From an uncultured Erysipelotrichaceae bacterium (GTDB lineage Bacteria; Bacillota_I; Bacilli_A; RF39; UBA660), in NCBI GenBank assembly GCA_902783435.1, contig CACZQV010000077.1, forward strand, positions 1-21,681: a stretch of DNA of 21,681 nt, read 5' to 3'. The notes beneath the pieces were generated by a model. That model did not search any database, had not been told where the DNA came from, and saw only the letters and a list, made by a program, of their open reading frames with translations. This document shows, piece by piece, positions 15,209 through 21,681 of the stretch. Position numbers and translations under genes: made by a program. Within the stretch, counting starts at the first letter, position 1; each line of letters opens with the position of its first letter.

Positions 15209-16107
15209 TAAATTTTACCTACTAATAAGAATACTACTACGGTTAATAACATAGTTGATTCTTGAAGATATGTGTAAAGTTCTACTTTATCTACTATTTT
15301 ATAACGAGTGGGATCTTTCATAAAATCAATGAATTTATAAGTCATCCATGATACTAATAAGAATAATATAACTATTGATATTTTAGATAAATTCCATACT
15401 AATATAAAATTAGTAATAATATCCATTATAGTGACAATTAAAACAAATCTAGTAGCTTTTTTATATCCAAATAACTTAGAGTATGTAGTATAGTCATTTT
15501 CATCTTTAGGAGCTTTTATTTTACGTGATACTTCCCATATAAGAGCTGGGAAATATAAAGTAAATAATGTCATAATAGTAGTTAAATTAATAAAATCTAA
15601 TTTATATTTAATTACTGTAAAACTTATAATGTATAAATTAACAAACATTTGAACAGGATTATGAGTTACTAAAGCTAAAGGTAGTGATGGTTGAATCTTT
15701 GATCTTTGAAAAAACCATTTACTCATTAAATATCCATAAATATATAAAATTATAAAAAATATTCTATTAGGCATAAATATCATATTTAATCCTAAAGCTA
15801 TTATTTCTATTATTAAACATGAATAAAATATATCTTTTCTTGTAGTTACTCCTCTTTGTAGTGGTCTATCTGGAAATAATTTTTTATCTGTTTCATAATC
15901 CTTTAAATCATCTGCGACTCTTAACCATAAAAGAAAAGCAAATACTGTATATCCTCCAATTATTTCTTGATATGTAATAGTAAATTTAGTTACTCCTTGA
16001 TTTAATAAAACTATAAAGTATATTTCACAAAATACTATTAAACCAAGTAATAATCTAGTAAAAAACGGAAATCTTTCATGATAATATAAATATAATCTTT
16101 TAAACAT
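15208..16107 (-). CDS. UbiA family prenyltransferase-like membrane protein
   Basis: 299 residues with about eight membrane segments. The first Asp-rich motif is clear: RVADDLKDYETD (63-74), followed by PDRPLQRGV, the classical UbiA site for Mg-bound prenyl diphosphate. The second motif region reads WEVSRKIKAPKDENDYTTYSK (191-211), where usual UbiA enzymes have a D-x-x-x-D pattern; the E-x-x-RK-x-x-AP-x-DE form suggests a distinct subgroup. UbiA enzymes attach prenyl chains to aromatic, haem or glycerophosphate acceptors. A GTG at 16116 would extend it by three codons, but AGGTG lies six bases before the ATG at 16107, which overlaps the Psd stop by eight bases. Family is well supported; substrates are not readable, and the setting among phospholipid genes points to a lipid acceptor. 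Confidence 0.85.
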   Translation of the reverse strand: MFKRLYLYYHERFPFFTRLLLGLIVFCEIYFIVLLNQGVTKFTITYQEIIGGYTVFAFLLWLRVADDLKDYETDKKLFPDRPLQRGVTTRKDIFYSCLIIEIIALGLNMIFMPNRIFFIILYIYGYLMSKWFFQRSKIQPSLPLALVTHNPVQMFVNLYIISFTVIKYKLDFINLTTIMTLFTLYFPALIWEVSRKIKAPKDENDYTTYSKLFGYKKATRFVLIVTIMDIITNFILVWNLSKISIVILFLLVSWMTYKFIDFMKDPTRYKIVDKVELYTYLQESTMLLTVVVFLLVGKI

Positions 16108-16933
16108 CTTTTTCACCTACTTTTTCTCCAATAGAAACAAGTGTTTCAATATTCTTTTTACTATATTCTAAAATATCTTTATCTACTTTAATATTTTTAG
16201 CTATAACAATAATGGTACTTCCTCCAGGTAAAAAATAACCTTTTTCTTCTCCTCTTTTAAATGATTTTAAATCGTGATTAACTATTTTACCTATAAGAAG
16301 AGCTCCTACTTCCATATAAATTACTTTTCCAAAGTTTTTTGTATTTAAAATACTATATTCTCTTTCATTTTCTCTATATATTTTATATTTACTAGAACTA
16401 TCACTTACTGTGTGTAGTTTTCCTTTAACTCTGACTCTTTTCTCTAGAATACCATCATCTAAATAGTAATATCTATGACAATCATCTACAGATAATCTAT
16501 ATATAAACATATAACTATCTTTTAAATCCTTGATATCTTCATTTAATAATTCTTCTACTGTATACTCAAAATTTTTTACTTTTACTTTTAGATTTTTATC
16601 TATTTTATATACTAGTAGTTTTGAATCACAAGGTGAGATAAAATCTTTTTTATTAAATGTAATATTTTTATATTCTCTTATGAAAAAATCATTAAATGAC
16701 CTATATTTTTTATCTTTATATAAGGACATATTTATATTATTATCTTTAATAAATTTCTTAATTTTATGTTTACTTAAAATACTTCTATTATATAACCCAT
16801 ATATTTTAGATATTATTTTATTAGTAGCGATATTAGTTAATAATTTACTACTATATATTACTTTTAGTGATTTTTCTCCAAAATGTTTTACTTCTTCTAT
16901 TCTATTAGTTTTTCTATTATATACTTGTGTCAT
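16100..16933 (-). CDS. psd: Phosphatidylserine decarboxylase
   Basis: 277 residues, proenzyme of the pyruvoyl-dependent decarboxylase that turns phosphatidylserine into phosphatidylethanolamine at the membrane. Evident motifs: YRSFNDFFIRE (77-87), SPCDS with Asp103, RLSVDDCHRYYY with His153, MEVGALLIG, and the self-cleavage site PGGST with Ser239 becoming the pyruvoyl group. Thus the Asp-His-Ser triad for autocleavage appears intact. GGST replaces the LGST of E. coli, as in clostridial forms. The start codon is inside the stop of pssA (ATGA) and has no ribosome site of its own (TTATTTGTATTATG), so translation should depend on ribosomes finishing pssA. This fixes a one-to-one supply of synthase and decarboxylase. 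The headgroup chemistry is well supported; whether the lipid tail is diacylglycerol or something else is open. Confidence 0.94.
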   Translation of the reverse strand: MTQVYNRKTNRIEEVKHFGEKSLKVIYSSKLLTNIATNKIISKIYGLYNRSILSKHKIKKFIKDNNINMSLYKDKKYRSFNDFFIREYKNITFNKKDFISPCDSKLLVYKIDKNLKVKVKNFEYTVEELLNEDIKDLKDSYMFIYRLSVDDCHRYYYLDDGILEKRVRVKGKLHTVSDSSSKYKIYRENEREYSILNTKNFGKVIYMEVGALLIGKIVNHDLKSFKRGEEKGYFLPGGSTIIVIAKNIKVDKDILEYSKKNIETLVSIGEKVGEKDV

Positions 16934-17538
16934 AATACAAATAAATAAAGAATTGAAAATATAATAGATAAAATTAATAATAGAATAGAAATTTTTATAC
17001 CTGGTTTAGGTATTTTTATTTTTAGAATGAATAGTATACCTACTAATATTAATACAATAAAATATACTGTGTTAAATAATGCTTTTTCTAATATAAAAGA
17101 TAGAGAAAATAATAATGGGAATATTAAAGCAGACATAGTCACTGGTAATCCTTCATAGTATTTTCGTGGCTTAGAAGTATCTTCTACTGTAATGTTGAAG
17201 TGAGCAAGTCTAGCTACTCCAAATATTCCGTATAAGATATATGCAGGTATGTGATACCATTCGTTTAATCCTAGACTGTATGCGATTACTATTGGAAAAG
17301 CTACAAAACTAAATACATCTACTAAAGAATCTAATTCTATTCCAAATAGTTTTTCTTCCTCTGTACGTTTACATCTTCTTGCGACAGTACCATCAAACAT
17401 ATCACATACACCTGCGGCAATAAAACAACAAAATATATATTTTAATTCATATCCTTTAAAGATTAAAAACATTCCTAATACGCTAAAACTTAATCCTATA
17501 TAGCTTAATATTACTGATTTATTCCATTTTCCTATCAT
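16930..17538 (-). CDS. pssA: CDP-diacylglycerol--serine O-phosphatidyltransferase
   Basis: 202 residues with about six membrane segments. The CDP-alcohol phosphatidyltransferase signature is complete: Asp46, DG-x2-AR (49-54), Gly66, Asp70 and Asp74 (GIELDSLVD). The stretch between AR and Gly is three residues longer than in the textbook pattern (RCKRTEEEKLF), a form known from Gram-positive PssA. FGVARLAHFN and YYEGLPVT (127-134) further indicate the serine enzyme rather than a glycerophosphate one. It transfers a CDP-activated lipid to L-serine. GGGAG ribosome site within the end of the dikinase gene, two bases after its stop; ATGA overlap with psd downstream. Strong call for the family and the serine specificity. 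Confidence 0.93.
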   Translation of the reverse strand: MIGKWNKSVILSYIGLSFSVLGMFLIFKGYELKYIFCCFIAAGVCDMFDGTVARRCKRTEEEKLFGIELDSLVDVFSFVAFPIVIAYSLGLNEWYHIPAYILYGIFGVARLAHFNITVEDTSKPRKYYEGLPVTMSALIFPLLFSLSFILEKALFNTVYFIVLILVGILFILKIKIPKPGIKISILLLILSIIFSILYLFVL

Positions 17539-17540
17539 AA

Positions 17541-20036
17541 TTATTCTCCCTTTCTTATTTCTCCTGTAGTTCCATTTATTGTGATTATTTCACCATCTTT
17601 TATTTCATTCATAATGCCAGTACAACTAACTATGGCAGGTATTCCATATTCTCTTGATACTATTGCGGCATGACATAAAATACCTCCATACTCTGTCACT
17701 ATTCCTGAAAGTATTGCGAATTTAGGAGTCCATCCAGTATCTGTAAATTTAGTTACTAATATGTCTCCTTCTTGTAGTCTATCTATTTCATCAAATGACT
17801 CTATAACACGAGCTACTCCAGTAACTTTACCATTATTTGCTCCTAATCCTTTCATAGAACTTTTAATTTTTGTTTTTTCTCCATCAAATACACTACCTAT
17901 TTCATTTTCACTCATATAATTTCTATAGGCAAAATAATATTTTTTGTTCTTTTCAATTATAATATTTAATTCTTCTTTTGATAATTTTTTATCTAAATAA
18001 TCCCATACATTTCCTACTTTTAAGAACCATATATCATCTACATCTTTAATTACATTTTCTTTTACTAATTCTTTACTTAATAATACTGTATAAATTCTAA
18101 TTAAATAGTAAAATCTAGTGGATAAATCTCTAAATTCCTCTCTCCACCATAACATTTCTCTTATTCTAGTAATCTTCTTTTCTAATTTTATATATTTTTT
18201 ATTACTAATTCTTTTCTTAATTTCATTTAGTTTTTCTTGATATTTTTCTTTTCCTATAGATTGATCTTTCATTGGTGAATATTCATCATCTAATAGACAT
18301 AGATCTTTAATATTTACTATTATAGGTGAAATATCTTCAAAATAACATGGATATGTAACATCTAATTCTTTATCTGAATGATATCCATATTTATCTATAA
18401 TATTTTTTACTTCTTTAAAACAGTTCTTTGTTTTAGATTTTTTATAATCTTTTATTATTTCATCTGTATTAGATTCTTTCCAATATTTAAATGTATCTTT
18501 ATTATTTCTAATTAATCTAGATACATCCCACATCTCATAAAATGGTAATAAGTGAGATATATCATCTATATTACTAATTAGTGTTAAATAGTCTTCTTCT
18601 GTTATATGTTTTAATAGACTATCTTTATTTAGTGATTGATGTATTGTATTTATAAATATTTGCCAAAAGTAAGTTGTTTCACTAAATAAATAATCAGTAT
18701 GAGTTAATCTTTTAAAACATCTTTTAATATTTGGAATATTATTAGTATCATACATTTCTTTATAGTTTTCATATTTAACTAATAATTTATGTTTTAAATC
18801 TTCTTTATTCTCATCACGTTCTTTTACAATTTTCTTTTGAGCTAAAGCCATTCTAATAATATCTCTAATACTTTTAATAGAAATACCTGTAGTATCTCCA
18901 TCTCCATTATATGTAGGTGCGATACCATATTCACTATCAAATTCTCTTTCTTTATACCCTACTACTTTGCTCATTGCTTTTTTTACTGCAGATAGATTCC
19001 AATATGGTCTACCATAATACATATCACCTAATTTTTTAGGTAGTTCTTTTTCTTTTAATATTTTAGAATCTATTATAAATTTCTTTAGAGAATATTCCCA
19101 AATATATTCATATAAACTCCACATATAAGGAGTACAAACTGATGCGGATACACCACCATCTTTAAAATCAGCTGTAGTCCAAATATAATTATAATCTTGA
19201 TATTTAATTTTAGTTATTTTACGAGATTGAAGTATATATAATTCATCTTTATATAAAGCAAATTCTATATCACATGGATAACCAAAATATGACATAATAT
19301 CAAAAAACACTCTTGATATTTTATCAACTAATTCTTTATTTAAATATTTATTATTTTCATCAAAACTAGATTTATTATCATACCAATTATAATGATATTG
19401 TTCTGGGACATTTTGACCACTAACTATGTTTTCTCCTAATCCTTCTCCAACTTCAATTAACATTGTTTTATCATTACCAGTAATAGGATCAATAGTAAAA
19501 CATATACCACTATATTCACTAGGTATCATTTCTTCAATAATTACACTTAAAGCTAGATTAGATGAATCTATATTATTATTTACAATATAACTTAATACAG
19601 TTTCAGAATACATTGATTTATAGCATTCTATTATATTTTTAAATATATCTTTAGTTTTAGTATTTAAAAATGTTTTATATTGTCCAGCAAATGAAAAACT
19701 ATCTAAATCTTCTTTAGTACCACTACTTCTTACGGCATATAATTTATCATTACTAATTAATTCATTTATTTTATTGGTAGTATCTTTAGTAAAAGAAAAT
19801 TTATTAAATAATTTAGTTATATCTTTACTTGTTTTAGTAATATTACTTTTATTTAAATTATTTAATAATTTTTCTATTTTTTTATCTATTTTATTAAATA
19901 TTAATTCTTCAATATATGTATCACTATCTAATACAAATCCATTTGGTACATTAAAACCAGCAGCTTTCATTTCTATTAATGATTTAGCTTTATTACCTAC
20001 TTTTTCATAATTTTTACTATCAAATTTAATTATCAT
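17541..20036 (-). CDS. Rifampin-phosphotransferase-like dikinase (ATP-grasp, middle domain, swivelling His domain)
   Basis: 831 residues. The ATP-grasp domain (1 to about 280) has VGNKAKSLIEMKAAGFNVP (13-31), YAVRSSGTKEDL (100-111), SFAGQYKTFLN, YSGICFTIDPITG, VGEGLGENIVSG and YILQSRKIT. A helical middle domain of roughly 430 residues follows, then a swivelling domain with GLGANNGKVTGVARV, TKFTDTGWTPKFAI and GGILCHAAIVSREYGIPAIV, catalytic His789. Size and order match rifampin phosphotransferase (about 865 residues); the PEP-binding barrel of PEP synthase is absent. The longest frame begins with a GTG at 20045 that sits inside AGGAGTG; the ATG at 20036 has AGGAG eight bases before it and is preferred. 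It lies between the CarS-like gene (11 bases) and pssA (2 bases). A drug-resistance role is not implied: context suggests phosphorylation of a lipid-pathway substrate. Confidence 0.87.
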   Translation of the reverse strand: MIIKFDSKNYEKVGNKAKSLIEMKAAGFNVPNGFVLDSDTYIEELIFNKIDKKIEKLLNNLNKSNITKTSKDITKLFNKFSFTKDTTNKINELISNDKLYAVRSSGTKEDLDSFSFAGQYKTFLNTKTKDIFKNIIECYKSMYSETVLSYIVNNNIDSSNLALSVIIEEMIPSEYSGICFTIDPITGNDKTMLIEVGEGLGENIVSGQNVPEQYHYNWYDNKSSFDENNKYLNKELVDKISRVFFDIMSYFGYPCDIEFALYKDELYILQSRKITKIKYQDYNYIWTTADFKDGGVSASVCTPYMWSLYEYIWEYSLKKFIIDSKILKEKELPKKLGDMYYGRPYWNLSAVKKAMSKVVGYKEREFDSEYGIAPTYNGDGDTTGISIKSIRDIIRMALAQKKIVKERDENKEDLKHKLLVKYENYKEMYDTNNIPNIKRCFKRLTHTDYLFSETTYFWQIFINTIHQSLNKDSLLKHITEEDYLTLISNIDDISHLLPFYEMWDVSRLIRNNKDTFKYWKESNTDEIIKDYKKSKTKNCFKEVKNIIDKYGYHSDKELDVTYPCYFEDISPIIVNIKDLCLLDDEYSPMKDQSIGKEKYQEKLNEIKKRISNKKYIKLEKKITRIREMLWWREEFRDLSTRFYYLIRIYTVLLSKELVKENVIKDVDDIWFLKVGNVWDYLDKKLSKEELNIIIEKNKKYYFAYRNYMSENEIGSVFDGEKTKIKSSMKGLGANNGKVTGVARVIESFDEIDRLQEGDILVTKFTDTGWTPKFAILSGIVTEYGGILCHAAIVSREYGIPAIVSCTGIMNEIKDGEIITINGTTGEIRKGE

Positions 20037-20047
20037 ATTAATCACTC

Positions 20048-20632
20048 CTAAAACATATTTTTTCTAAGATGGGCAAAGTATAATAACATATTGATTAAAA
20101 TATGTGTTAATGCACCAAATAATATAAATAATAAGTATACTAATATTCCTATTGGGTAAAACATCCAAACTACTAAGGCCATACCAAATATTGAATCTGC
20201 TTGGTCTAAAAAGATAAATAATAATTTTTTTGGACCTTTAATAGTTTTACCTGGAGATATTCCTAATCTTCTTTTAATAAAACTATTAGGTAATTCAAAT
20301 AATGCATAAAATAAACCTAATAAGAATCCAATTAATATGTTATAAGTAATTGTATTTTGATGATTAATATAAAAATAATTTAAATTTTCTAAATTGGATA
20401 TTTTCCAAATAAAACTAAAAATACAAGAACATATTATATTTAAAATAATATATCCAATAAAACCTTTCCAAGTTTTATTATCTCCAAATATTCTGTTGCC
20501 ATCTTTTAATTTTTTATTATTATCAAGGGGCTTTTTTAAAAAATTTAATATGCTTAATTTACAGAATATAGAATTTAATATACCTGCGATAACAGAACTT
20601 AATAAAGTTACATATAATTTTACGACTACCAT
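20048..20632 (-). CDS. CarS-like (CDP-archaeol synthase family, DUF46) CTP transferase
   Basis: 194 residues with about five membrane segments. Motifs of the CarS family: KPLDNNKKLKDGNRIFGDNK then TWKG (34-57), a glycine-rich membrane stretch, FELPNSFIKRRLGISPGK (112-129) and the catalytic loop FLDQADSIFG (141-150). These correspond to the P-x-D-x-G...DG-x-R-x-x-G-x-x-KTW and SF-x-KRR-x-G...DQ-x-D of CDP-archaeol synthase, a distant relative of CdsA. The enzyme would join CTP and a lipid phosphate to make a CDP-lipid. It is not a CdsA-type phosphatidate cytidylyltransferase (no S-x-x-KR...G-GG-x-x-DR-x-D motif). As first gene of the operon, ahead of pssA, it plausibly makes the CDP-lipid that PssA uses. 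AGGAGTG ribosome site. Family good; lipid substrate unknown. Confidence 0.85.
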   Translation of the reverse strand: MVVVKLYVTLLSSVIAGILNSIFCKLSILNFLKKPLDNNKKLKDGNRIFGDNKTWKGFIGYIILNIICSCIFSFIWKISNLENLNYFYINHQNTITYNILIGFLLGLFYALFELPNSFIKRRLGISPGKTIKGPKKLLFIFLDQADSIFGMALVVWMFYPIGILVYLLFILFGALTHILINMLLYFAHLRKNMF

Positions 20633-20664
20633 AATACACTCCTAGTTTTATTCACTCTTTTTTT

Positions 20665-20678
20665 ATTATATCATTATA
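20665..20678 (-). promoter_or_regulatory. Probable -10 region of the lipid operon
   Basis: Two TATAAT boxes eight bases apart on the minus strand (20665-20670 and 20673-20678), about 33-41 bases before the first start codon. No good -35 is found at 16-18 bases from either, since that space is taken by the T tract of the preceding terminator. This is the only non-coding gap in front of the operon. Confidence 0.45.
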
Positions 20679-20697
20679 TGTGGTTAATTAAAACAAA

Positions 20698-20719
20698 AAA
20701 GAACTCAAATGAGTTCTTT
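20698..20719 (-). terminator. Terminator after the unrecognised gene
   Basis: AAAGAACTCA / TGAGTTCTTT, a perfect 10-bp inverted repeat with a short AA centre, followed on the minus strand by TTTTTTGTTTT. It overlaps the TAA of the upstream gene and separates it from the lipid operon. Confidence 0.88.
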
Positions 20720-21503
20720 ACTTCTTTTTGTTTTTAATATACTGAAATCCTTCAGCACTTGGCATATATCCTAAAACAAATTCATTATTATTTATTATTG
20801 GATAAACTAGTACTTGATCTTTTATTTTTTCTTCCATTTCTCTTGGTATACTATGTGAAGAAAAATTATCATTATGATTATTTATAATTTCTAACGCTAA
20901 TAAATTATATTTAGGATCAAATGTTAATTCACTTAAAACCGCAACAAGTGGTTGGTATTCACTGCCTCTTGGAAATGATGTAGAAAAAGGTTTAGTTATA
21001 ACGTTTGAAAATAAGTATACAGGTTTATATGCATTAGTTATATCAATTTGAGTTTCAGAATAATTTTCTGATATATAGTAAGATAATACATGCGCTACTA
21101 AATAATTATATACATCAATATTTTCTCTATTAATCATGATTGAAGGACCTTTTATAACAGGAATTCCTGTTTTTGGATTAATTATTTCTAAACTTATAGT
21201 TTTATCTTCACTTTTGTTTTCATCTCCAAAATATAATACCATTGAATATTTTTTCTTTTTATTTTGTCTTGATAAAACTGCTTCTTTAAATGCATCATGT
21301 TTCATTTTAAAATAATCTAACCATGCATTACATGCAACTATTATAATATTTCTGTCTGTTATATCAGAAGATTTTTCTTTTTTGGTGTTACTAAATGGAA
21401 TTGAATTTATACTTACATTTTCATTTTCTTTTGTATGTATATCTATTAATTCATCGTCTTCTAGTTCAACTATATATTTTCCATCTTCATATTTTATTTT
21501 CAT
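20718..21503 (-). CDS. Unrecognised cytosolic protein (261 aa)
   Basis: I do not recognise a family. The protein has no signal peptide or membrane segment and begins with a short beta-rich stretch (MKIKYEDGKYIVELEDDE), then a Ser/Lys-rich linker (33-48). Residues about 50-85 look helical (IIIVACNAWLDYFKMKHDAFKEAV), followed by a mixed alpha/beta region with YSMVLYFGDENKS, a NPKTGIPVIKGP loop and ISENYSETQIDIT, and a lysine-rich tail. No obvious catalytic motif or cysteine cluster is present. Coding is well supported by length, an unusually G-rich ribosome site (GGGGGG six bases before the ATG), a near-consensus promoter and a terminator. It forms a one-gene unit between tRNA-Leu and the lipid operon. 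Confidence 0.8.
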   Translation of the reverse strand: MKIKYEDGKYIVELEDDELIDIHTKENENVSINSIPFSNTKKEKSSDITDRNIIIVACNAWLDYFKMKHDAFKEAVLSRQNKKKKYSMVLYFGDENKSEDKTISLEIINPKTGIPVIKGPSIMINRENIDVYNYLVAHVLSYYISENYSETQIDITNAYKPVYLFSNVITKPFSTSFPRGSEYQPLVAVLSELTFDPKYNLLALEIINNHNDNFSSHSIPREMEEKIKDQVLVYPIINNNEFVLGYMPSAEGFQYIKNKKK

Positions 21504-21532
21504 AATTTCCCCCCTAAATAAAGATGGCTATT

Positions 21533-21561
21533 ATTATAGCATTTTTTATATGTTTTTTCAA
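21533..21561 (-). promoter_or_regulatory. Near-consensus sigma-A promoter of the unrecognised gene
   Basis: Minus strand TTGAAA (21556-21561), 17 bases, TATAAT (21533-21538) preceded by TGC, giving an extended TGn -10. The best promoter in the window; leader about 23 bases. The -35 box begins at the end of the tRNA terminator. Confidence 0.82.
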
Positions 21562-21562
21562 T

Positions 21563-21586
21563 AAAAAAATCAATCATAGATTGATT
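21563..21586 (-). terminator. Terminator after tRNA-Leu
   Basis: AATCAATC (21568-21575) / GATTGATT (21579-21586) with a three-base loop and a T-rich tail on the minus strand, ten bases after the CCA end of the tRNA. Confidence 0.82.
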
Positions 21587-21596
21587 AATTTCTTAG

Positions 21597-21680
21597 TGGT
21601 GCGAGTAACAGGAGTTGAACCTGCACGTCTAAGACACTAGATCCTAAGTCTAGCGCGTCTGCCAATTCCGCCATACTCGC
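21597..21680 (-). tRNA. tRNA-Leu, anticodon UAG
   Basis: 84 bases, complete with an encoded CCA end (21597-21599). Acceptor stem GCGAGTA pairs with TACTCGC, discriminator A. D arm GCGGAATTGGCAGACGC; anticodon stem CTAGA / TCTAG around loop CTTAGGA, giving anticodon TAG (reads CUA, wobble to other CUN codons). The long variable arm (GTC TTA GAC) identifies a class II tRNA, and the T arm has TTCAA. The 5' end lies one base inside the window edge, so its promoter and any tRNA neighbours are outside. Confidence 0.97.
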
Positions 21681-21681
21681 A

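Noticed and set aside
17541..20036. Rifampin resistance enzyme or gluconeogenic PEP synthase
   Set aside because: The layout matches rifampin phosphotransferase, but the gene sits inside a lipid operon with a second paralogue, and the PEP-binding barrel needed for PEP synthase or PPDK is missing.
10493..20632. Full archaeal ether-lipid pathway
   Set aside because: CarS-like, UbiA, PssA and Psd fit, but no geranylgeranylglyceryl phosphate synthase or glycerol-1-phosphate dehydrogenase is in the window and the second UbiA motif differs. Kept only as an analogy.

Overview
The window is very AT-rich, gene-dense chromosomal DNA from a Gram-positive-type (Bacillota) bacterium, probably an uncultured gut lineage of low-GC Bacilli or Clostridia. 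Support for this: strong AGGAGG-type ribosome sites, a GerA-type germination protein, a Gram-positive-type PssA, RlmCD-like RNA methyltransferase, TGn-TATAAT promoters and short hairpins followed by T runs. Tryptophan is encoded by TGG in the conserved WCGPC motif of thioredoxin, so the code looks standard. No CRISPR array, insertion sequence or prophage gene was seen, and no gap between genes exceeds about 110 bases.

Layout, left to right. (1) Positions 1-1251, minus strand: the first codons of a possible Nudix gene and an rRNA m5U methyltransferase. (2) 1327-2966, the only plus-strand genes: a GerA/SpoVAF-type membrane protein overlapping a miniature GerC-like gene that lacks the lipobox cysteine; no GerB is present. 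(3) 2984-4351: an exported, cysteine-containing surface protein with its own promoter. (4) 4405-9719: a minus-strand group of a GH5 glucanase lipoprotein, thioredoxin, thioredoxin reductase, a DUF2974 alpha/beta hydrolase, a DUF4186 protein, an S51 peptidase and a ComEC-like metallo-beta-lactamase-fold protein. (5) 9778-10380: a divergent HAM1/ITPase-like protein with its own promoter and terminator.

(6) 10493-20632 is the most remarkable part: an eight-gene, tightly packed minus-strand operon. In transcription order it encodes a CarS-like CTP transferase, a rifampin-phosphotransferase-like dikinase, phosphatidylserine synthase, phosphatidylserine decarboxylase, a UbiA-type prenyltransferase, a second dikinase-like protein, a YghO-like GNAT acyltransferase and an AMP-forming acyl ligase. 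Read together, these could build a lipid alcohol, phosphorylate it, activate it as a CDP-lipid and give it a serine and then an ethanolamine headgroup. That pathway is an inference; the family assignments are much firmer. (7) 20718-21680: an unrecognised cytosolic protein behind a near-consensus promoter, and a complete tRNA-Leu(UAG).

Promoters and terminators are unusually compressed. Several promoters lie against or inside the preceding terminator, and predicted 5' leaders are often only 10-26 bases. Starts were moved inward from the longest open frame for four genes where a ribosome site or promoter decided it.
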